In this document: one piece after another, positions 58,243 through 64,000 of the stretch | How the letters are laid out: every line of letters starts with the position of its first letter | Position numbering within the stretch: position 1 is the first letter of the stretch | Assembly: GCA_029959085.1 (NCBI GenBank) | Contig: JARWIR010000010.1 | Coordinates: 38,866,731 to 38,930,730, forward strand | Reading direction: 5' to 3' | Length of the DNA stretch: 64,000 nucleotides | Source of the DNA: Nemophila menziesii | Taxonomy: Eukaryota > Streptophyta > Magnoliopsida > Boraginales > Hydrophyllaceae | The notes under the pieces: generated by a model | What the model saw: the letters and a program-made list of their open reading frames with translations, nothing else | Database searches by the model: none | What the model was told of the DNA's origin: nothing | Translations under genes and position numbers: made by a program

Positions 58243-59760
58243 TGATGTCTCCCTTTTTGTGATAGAAAATTCCCCTTAAGAGACATCATTTTAGGTGTAA
58301 ATTGGACTTAATTAATAGATTAATAGTCGTATTTTACAATAATGCACTGTCTTCCTTTGTTTTAGACTTCTTGTTACTTTTAGAGCTTTTGTGCATTCAT
58401 TTGTTTGTTTAGTGTGAAGTTCTTAGTTATATGGATGATAAGAGGCATCAAGATGAATAGAATAAGTAAATTTTCAAGTCCAAGATCAATAAAAAATGTT
58501 AAAGGAGCAAAAGATATGACTTTAGTGAAGGTGGAAGAGTTCTAGATCGAGTCAAGTCGTCACTTGTTTCACTTCCCAAGCCCAAATAGTTACGATTCAG
58601 ACTTTGTGGTTCAAATGAAAACGATGGGCCTTGGAGTTAGTGAAATTTGAGAAGTGGAATCAGTGAATTTGAACCTACTATACAAAAGTTACAGCATTCT
58701 TACTGAATTGGTATAGTGTAGTGCGAATTAATCAAAAACATATGTAGGCCCCTTAATCACTTACTTAATCCCATGTGGGACTAATCCGATTTTAATCATT
58801 ATAAAAGGCTTCTTAGACCTCATTTATCAGTACACTTCATATTATATCATTATTTTGAGAGAGGGAAAAGCCAGAACGCTTGGAAGCACGGGAGCAGAAG
58901 CTGGAGAAGACCATTCTTCTCCAACAACGGCTCAATCATTCCACCTTTAGGTTCTTTTTAGTTTATTTTTTGTTTTAGGAATTATGTCTCTAATTAATTG
59001 TATTTCTTTTATTTATTTAATCATGAGCTAAACACTTTAAGCTTGAGAATTGCATAAAGTGATGAACCCTAGTCTTTAATCTACGTCTTGTAGTTTTGGG
59101 ATTTTGTTCAATATAATCTAAGTCGACCTCCCTTATAATATCTATATTCTTATGCTTGTTTACTATTGTTAAATTGGCCAATCAGTGATAGATTTTAGTA
59201 TTTAGGCTATTCGTAGTGGCAACGATCATCCGAAAATCCGGAAGGGGCTCTAAATACAGACTTAGAATATAGACGCGGGGTGTGCGTTATTGAACTTGGC
59301 GGTCTTAACTAACCACGTAGTCAACTGGGTTTTATACATATTGATCTGAAAGTACCTTTAGTGTCACTCTGACGAGGTCATTAATACCGTAAGATAGCCT
59401 CATATCTACCCTGACGGGATTTAGGATGACTTTAAAATCCCGGCTAGTATAAAAGGTCGATTTTACCCTTAAACAAGACACGTTAGATTAATTAACTTAG
59501 GTGATTACCGAGTAAGACTCAAACTATCTCTCATATTCAGTAATTTTTCTTAGTTAATTTAGTTTTACTTTTAGTTTACTCAATATTGTTGCTTTAGTAC
59601 TTACTTATTCAAAAACAAAACAAATATCGACTTTTATTTATTTCCTGCAGTTACTTCTACTTTGCATTTTGAACACTTAATCTTAATCTAGTAATCTATG
59701 TGTAGACGAATATATGTCTAGTACTGCCACTGGTATATGAAACACTAACATTATATAAAC
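58243..59760 (+). mobile_element. Gypsy-like LTR 2 (probable solo LTR), inside the LINE
   Basis: Starts TGATGTCTCCCTTTTTGTGA and shares the first ~200 bp pattern with LTR 1. A TATA-like ATTATAAAAGGC lies near 58800. It lies between two LINE parts that are in the correct order on the minus strand, so it probably inserted into the LINE. The right end is not exact; a possible TATAT target copy near 59752 is weak. No internal element sequence was seen. Confidence 0.5.
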
Positions 59761-59829
59761 AAGAACTGCTTGAATCACTGTATTTATCATTGTTTGTTTC
59801 CCACATTATGATATGTATTTTGTGTGTCA

Positions 59830-60425
59830 ATGTTTAGGTTTAATATTTATTCAAGCTAATTTAAGTATTTTATCCTAGATATCTCTCAATTTTCGGGAAG
59901 CCGAAGATAATCCCCTAATTGTTTCAATTTGTTCATTTTCAAAAGTTTAGCTAACTTATTTGCATCTTCAAGGGGTAAATTAACGATAAAGAGCACCTCA
60001 ATTTTATAAAGATCCACTCTTTGATCGGAAACTTTACCATATTCATCCAAAAATCTCATTAAGATATTAAATTTATTCTCATTTGCTTTAATTTTAAAAA
60101 AATTACCATCAATATATAAAATATATAAAAATACAATACAAATCTATTAATTTTGAAGTCTTCTAGTAGGTTTTTTATTTTATCTTCAACCAATGATGTT
60201 AATCAATGATGTTAATGTTTGATTAACTAAACAAAAAAGGATACGAGACAAAGAATGTTCTTGTCTTAATCCTTTAAATAAAAAAATTCATATGTATTTT
60301 TTTCCATTAATTAATTACATAATTGATCACAATTACACACATTATTAGTCATTCAATTCGATTACTATCAAAGTGTTCTTTTATTTAGTAAAACTTAAAA
60401 AAAAAAATCACATTCAATAGGTTCA
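59830..60425 (-). pseudogene. LINE reverse transcriptase fragment (thumb region), upstream part
   Basis: Minus-strand reading gives FNILMRFLDEYGKVSDQRVD, then FIVNLPLEDANKLAKLLKMN and QLGDYLRLPEN with a stop. This matches the RT region that ends G-YLGLP in plant LINEs, with the preceding QRV-L-K pattern. It is better preserved than the copy at 6056-6420 and lies 5' (minus sense) of the zf-RVT part at 56960-58120. Confidence 0.7.
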
Positions 60426-60694
60426 TAACCTTTACATATAAGGAGGTTCATAACCTTTACATATAAGGCACCTTATTTGCATTAGTACAAGTTTTAGATA
60501 AGTTCATTTTTTTCTTTTCTATAATAGTAATATGATTCATCTTCATTCAATTAGTCTTTTAATGTATGAAAACTTGAACTTGGCCCATACAATTTATCTT
60601 CATATCTAAGCCCAACCCAAAAATACTCTTAGAAATACACTCTCAAAAACTCTTTCTCACCATTTTTTGCCGCTTCTACCACAAATTCACAGAG
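60426..60694 (+). promoter_or_regulatory. Upstream region of the CANIN-domain gene
   Basis: A 21-bp GGTTCATAACCTTTACATAT repeat occurs twice (about 60420-60468). TTGGCCCATAC and TAAGCCCAACCC at about 60579 and 60607 are like the TGGGCC/site II motifs found in promoters of plant housekeeping and proliferation genes. No definite TATA box was fixed. Confidence 0.4.
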
Positions 60695-62613
60695 ATGACA
60701 GGCGCGAACAATCCTCTAGATTTCGAATTCGAAACCTCCCCTTCTTTCACCAAGAAGAAAAAGTAATAATTCTTCATTTGGGTTTCTTTAATTTTCACTT
60801 TATTTGCTATAATCAACTTTTTATATCGATTTTTCCAGAAATTGCTTAATTTCATGTTTTTTAACTTCGATTCGTAAACGGGTAAGTGTAAAATCCTGAT
60901 AAAATCCCCAATTTTGTGTCTTTTAGTAGGAACGCCTTGATTGGTTTAGATGACCTTTTAGAGGATCATTACAAAGAGCAAAGCAAAATCTTAGAACGAG
61001 AAGCAAAACGGAAAAAACTCAAAAAAAGCTTCGATTCAGAAGATGAAGATTCTGCAGAAGCGAAACTTAATGAATGTGTTAATCGATGTCAAAACCAGGC
61101 AATAAATTCTTCTTTCTTCTTCTTCTGAACTTTTTTTTAATTAAAAATCATGAAATTAAACTTTATTTATTCACCAGATCACAAAAATGGGTAACGATGA
61201 TGAAACACCTTTATGGGGTATTTCAATTTTCGGAAATCAAGCTCCATTAATGTCTACTAAGCTTTTAAACTGTGAGCTTTTGCAATCTTTCATAAACCAT
61301 GATGTTAATACTCTAGTTCAGTTACAAGAACATGAAGGTAACTTATTTCTTCTTTTTCCCTAATTTATAATCATTTTAACAATTTTAATTTAATTTTTTA
61401 GGTGAATCTTTTCTCGAAGGCTTGTTAATTAATGGATTTCTTTTTAAATTAACTCAAGCGCGTAAAAAATTAGACAAATCCATAGCTAAATGGACATTTA
61501 ATTTAAGTAAGTACAATTTTTTTGCTCATTAGTCCTTCTTTTATAGTTTATATTCACTTAAACCTTGATTATATCTTTACAGTGTTATACTCATCAAACG
61601 AAGAGTTATCAAACGCTTCATATAACTTCTGGAATTCCCTTTTTACCCTCAAAGTTTCATCTATTTCCTTTGAATGGACACCTAACTATTCCGATATTAA
61701 AAAAGCTCTCGAATTATATGGTTATTTACACAATGAGTCCTCCACAAAATCTGATATTACTGATGAAGTGGGCCCACCGAAAAACATCAAAACATGGATA
61801 AAATTTGTATCCCTTTGTTTCAAAACAAGTTACATTTCAAAAAAATTCAAAAAATCAGAGATTGAAGAGATTTTATTTATTATGATCACTTTTTTCATAG
61901 ATCGAAAACTTGTGGGCTTATCTGAAATTTTATATAATTGTATGATTTTAATCATAAACTTCTTTAAAAACAATGAATGGATTTCAAGTTCCGAGAAAGT
62001 AGCGAAAAGTCTTTCTAGCAGGTAATTTTTTTTAAAAATTTCGTAAATTTACGTTTTAGTCCCTGTAATTTTGAATAATTTGCAGATTTGGAAGTGATAT
62101 TAATTGTTTGAGGATTGTTGAAAGTATTTCGGGAACTGATACTCGAAGTAAGGGTTTAAGAAGTAAAGTGGCGTTTCAATTCCTTGTATCGTCGTTTAAT
62201 AATCAGGTATTTTTGTATAATTGCGTTTTAGTCCCTAAGGTTTGGAAAATTTGCGTTTTGACCCCGAAGTTTTTTTTTTAAGGTGGTTGAAGGTGATGAG
62301 ATATTGAAGAGGATTATATCGATTAATTTGAAGGAGAAAAATTGTGATTTGATGAAAATGTATATTTATATTGGATTATGTGAGAATTGGGTTTTATTTG
62401 AAAATAAACCGGTTTTTAATGAAATGTGGGGTAAAATATTGAGGAATTGTTCTTGTCAAATTACTGGTTCGGATTTGCGTGGTTTTGCTTTGAAGGTTAG
62501 TGGATGATTTTATTTTATTTTTTATTTATTTTTGTGTGTGTGAGAATTTGTTGGTTTTTTTGTAGTTGAGGAGTAAAGCTTTGTATCTTCTACAAGGTGT
62601 TCCGAGCAAATGA
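60695..62613 (+). CDS. CANIN-domain protein, NSE6/ASAP1-like (SMC5/6 complex), eight exons
   Basis: Exons: 60695-60762, 60930-61098, 61178-61337, 61402-61506, 61583-62021, 62086-62206, 62283-62495 and 62566-62613. Phases join cleanly into 440 aa. The start MTGANNPLDFEFETSP leads to NALIGLDDLLEDHYKEQSK, a Lys/Glu-rich segment, then an all-helical body (LLQSFINHDVNTLVQLQEHE, SIAKWTFNLMLYSS, WIKFVSLCFKTSYISKK, CLRIVESISGTDTRSKGLRS, NEMWGKILRNCSCQITGSDL) and the end LYLLQGVPSK. I recognise this as the plant CANIN (SMC6/NSE5-interacting) family, whose Arabidopsis member ASAP1 is the NSE6-like partner of SNI1 in the nuclear SMC5/6 DNA-repair complex. Assignment is from recalled family style. Intron 2 appears to be GC-AG. 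No lesion is seen, so it is probably functional. Confidence 0.8.
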
Positions 62614-63026
62614 GTAAAAGGCTATTTTTGTAATATGGTAGATGTAATATGGGTTAAGGCTTATTTTGTGGATTTATATTATATGGGATTTTAGCTGAAG
62701 TATTATGAATTCATGTAATCTACTTTAATGTTGTCTTTTCTTTTTTTATTATTATCTTAACCAAACAAATTTATCAGACACTATATCTTATTTGGGAAAA
62801 TGTATATGTATATGTTAATGTTGCTCTAAAATCCCTAAAAAAGTATTCAACTATAATAGAGTTTTATCCTCGACGAATCCTTTAACTACGAATGTAATAG
62901 ATATTTTTAAATTGGAACAACTATCCATTTTTTTTTACTTAAAAGTGAAACCTTTTCACCCGTTTAACAAATTGGCATAAATTCTGGAGAGCTCTTGGTA
63001 GAATTGGAAAACTAAAAACATCATTT
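62614..63026. other. 3' flank of the CANIN gene and first unit of the tRNA repeat array
   Basis: The first ~150 bp are AT-rich 3' UTR-like. From about 62830 the text (CCTTTAACTACGAATGTAAT and the later AACAAATTGG...GGTAGAATTGGAAAACT) is the same leader that precedes the intact tRNA at 63300-63439, in diverged form. Confidence 0.55.
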
Positions 63027-63098
63027 GACTCTTTGGACCAATGAATATGGTGTTGGTCTATGAAATCAAATACGTTGGATTCGAACTACATGTCTAAT
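63027..63098 (+). pseudogene. Decayed tRNA-Arg copy 1
   Basis: GACTCTTTGGACCAATGAAT, then a GGTGTTGGTCTATGAAATCA-like anticodon arm and GTTGGATTCGAACTAC, line up with the intact tRNA-Arg. The anticodon reads ATG instead of ACG. The acceptor 3' strand is lost, so it cannot fold as a tRNA. Confidence 0.75.
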
Positions 63099-63230
63099 GG
63101 ATTTAGTTGGACCAACTATTTATCATGTAATGTAGAACATAGTCGTTTTTTGTTTTAAAATCCCCTCCTTTTTGCTTAGAGGTTTTTAGTGGACTTTTCT
63201 TAGAATAGGAAAACTGATCACATCACCTGC

Positions 63231-63295
63231 ATGTGAGACCTAATGGATAATGTGTTGTTCTAGGAAATAGAGACTCGTGATTTGATACTCAATAG
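63231..63295 (+). pseudogene. Decayed tRNA-Arg copy 2
   Basis: GAGACCTAATGGATAATGTG followed by TTGTTCTAGGAAATAGAGAC and GTGATTTGATACTC parallels the intact tRNA but with many substitutions. It is preceded by GAATAGGAAAACTGATCACA, similar to the leaders of the other two. More decayed than copy 1. Confidence 0.6.
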
Positions 63296-63439
63296 AACCT
63301 TTAACTACAAAGTAACAGATTTTTTTAAGTGGAGCAAATATTAGTCTTGTTACCTAGAATTAAATGCTTTCATCCTTCCAATTTTTGTAGAATATGTTCA
63401 GGAGACGCTTAACAGAATGGTAAAAAAAACTAAACATCT

Positions 63440-63512
63440 GACTCTGTGGCCCAATGGATAAGGCGCTGGTCTACGAAACCAGAGATTCTGGGTTCGATCC
63501 CCAGCAGAGTCG
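63440..63512 (+). tRNA. tRNA-Arg(ACG)
   Basis: 73 nt including discriminator G. The acceptor stem GACTCTG pairs with CAGAGTC. The D arm contains the A box TGGCCCAATGG. The anticodon stem CTGGT/ACCAG encloses loop CTACGAA with anticodon ACG (reads CGU, and CGC after A-to-I change). The T arm CTGGGTTCGATCCCCAG is the B box. No intron. It is followed by a T run. Confidence 0.97.
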
Positions 63513-63522
63513 TTGGTTGTGG

Positions 63523-63528
63523 TTTTTT
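63523..63528 (+). terminator. RNA polymerase III terminator of the tRNA
   Basis: TTTTTT starting 10 bases after the tRNA end, the usual Pol III stop signal. Confidence 0.85.
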
Positions 63529-64000
63529 AACGTTATGATTTTTTTGTCGTTGTAACTCTTTCTCTAATTTAAGCAACTATTTGTCAAGTTAGTTTTTCTA
63601 ACAAAAAACACATCAAAAGACTATAATATCCCTAATTATTCAAATAATTACAAAAGATTAACATAATAAAAAAACAATTACATATAAAAAAATTTAAAAA
63701 ATAAACTTTACTCGTAATTTACAGACAAAGAATTTCGGTGCGCAAACGAGTTGTCATTTTCACTTTGACATCATGAGCATGAGAGGCTTACCTCTACCCC
63801 CTTATGTCCAAGTTCCTCCTAGTCAGTAACCTTTTCTCATAGCTCTCCAGACTATCAGTGCTAAGATTAACAACATTTTCTCCGGGAAATGAAGGCTAGA
63901 AAATATCGGATTATCAGTGCATTGCGTTACTATCTTGCAAAAAGGTCGCCAATGCAAAGAAGGTTACTATCTTGTCCTTTTAAAAGATATGTTTTACGCC
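63529..64000. other. Window end, no gene seen
   Basis: AT-rich up to about 63720, then more mixed DNA. No tRNA, ORF or repeat could be supported. Confidence 0.5.

Noticed and set aside
58243..59760. Exact target duplication for the LTR-like block
   Set aside because: A TATAT-like match exists near both ends but AT-rich flanks make it unconvincing; left unassigned.
60667..60849. 60-aa plus frame overlapping exon 1 of the CANIN gene
   Set aside because: Different frame from the ATG at 60695; it runs into the first intron and has no similarity.

Overview
This window is plant nuclear DNA, almost certainly from a eudicot. It is AT-rich, genes carry introns with T-rich acceptors, and there are Ty1/copia, Ty3/gypsy-like, LINE, CACTA and Mutator remains, a eukaryotic tRNA-Arg and plant-type proteins. 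No prokaryotic features were seen. I cannot name the species. Only two protein genes look intact: a nodulin-like/NFD4-type MFS transporter (24975-26702) and an eight-exon NSE6/ASAP1-like CANIN-domain gene (60695-62613). One tRNA-Arg(ACG) gene is also intact. Most of the rest is transposons, gene fragments and duplications.

Layout. 1-3060 is a decayed copia pol. It is followed by a doubled copia 3' end (3077-3812) and an opposite-strand copia 3' end (3825-4215). 4216-8548 is AT-rich and holds a LINE scrap, a copia scrap and an ~89-bp tandem repeat. A large segmental duplication follows. Its proximal copy starts at 8549 and ends near 27650; its distal copy starts at 32256 and ends near 53474. 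Both carry a CACTA TNP1-like relic, the same intergenic stretch and the MFS gene. They have since been altered differently. The proximal copy gained a CACTA element (intact copy 19486-24494) that carries exon fragments of an AFG1-type ATPase and an organellar HSP90, and then a tandem duplication of 6.9 kb (10087-16993 / 16994-23811). The distal copy gained a copia element (A, 35745-48181), which itself took in a much younger copia (B, 38758-46384), and its MFS gene has a 1-bp frameshift.

Between the two copies lie a Pack-MULE-like Mutator element (28395-30162, 9-bp target duplication) and a broken subtilase (minus strand, 30635-32053) that holds a 272-bp CACTA MITE. The distal copy also has a ~1.7-kb insertion with a fragment of a GH95 alpha-L-fucosidase gene. 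From 53.9 to 60.4 kb there are gypsy-like LTRs and a LINE on the minus strand, apparently split by one of those LTRs. The right end has the CANIN gene and a tRNA-Arg repeat array with two decayed copies and one intact gene.

Order of events, inferred from nesting and by-eye divergence: MFS array duplication; segmental duplication; CACTA and copia A insertions on separate copies (A's LTRs differ at about 10 of 277 positions); then the tandem 6.9-kb duplication and copia B (LTRs differ at about 5 of 1163 positions). I found no operon-like or defence-like system. The most unusual content is host gene capture by three separate vehicles.
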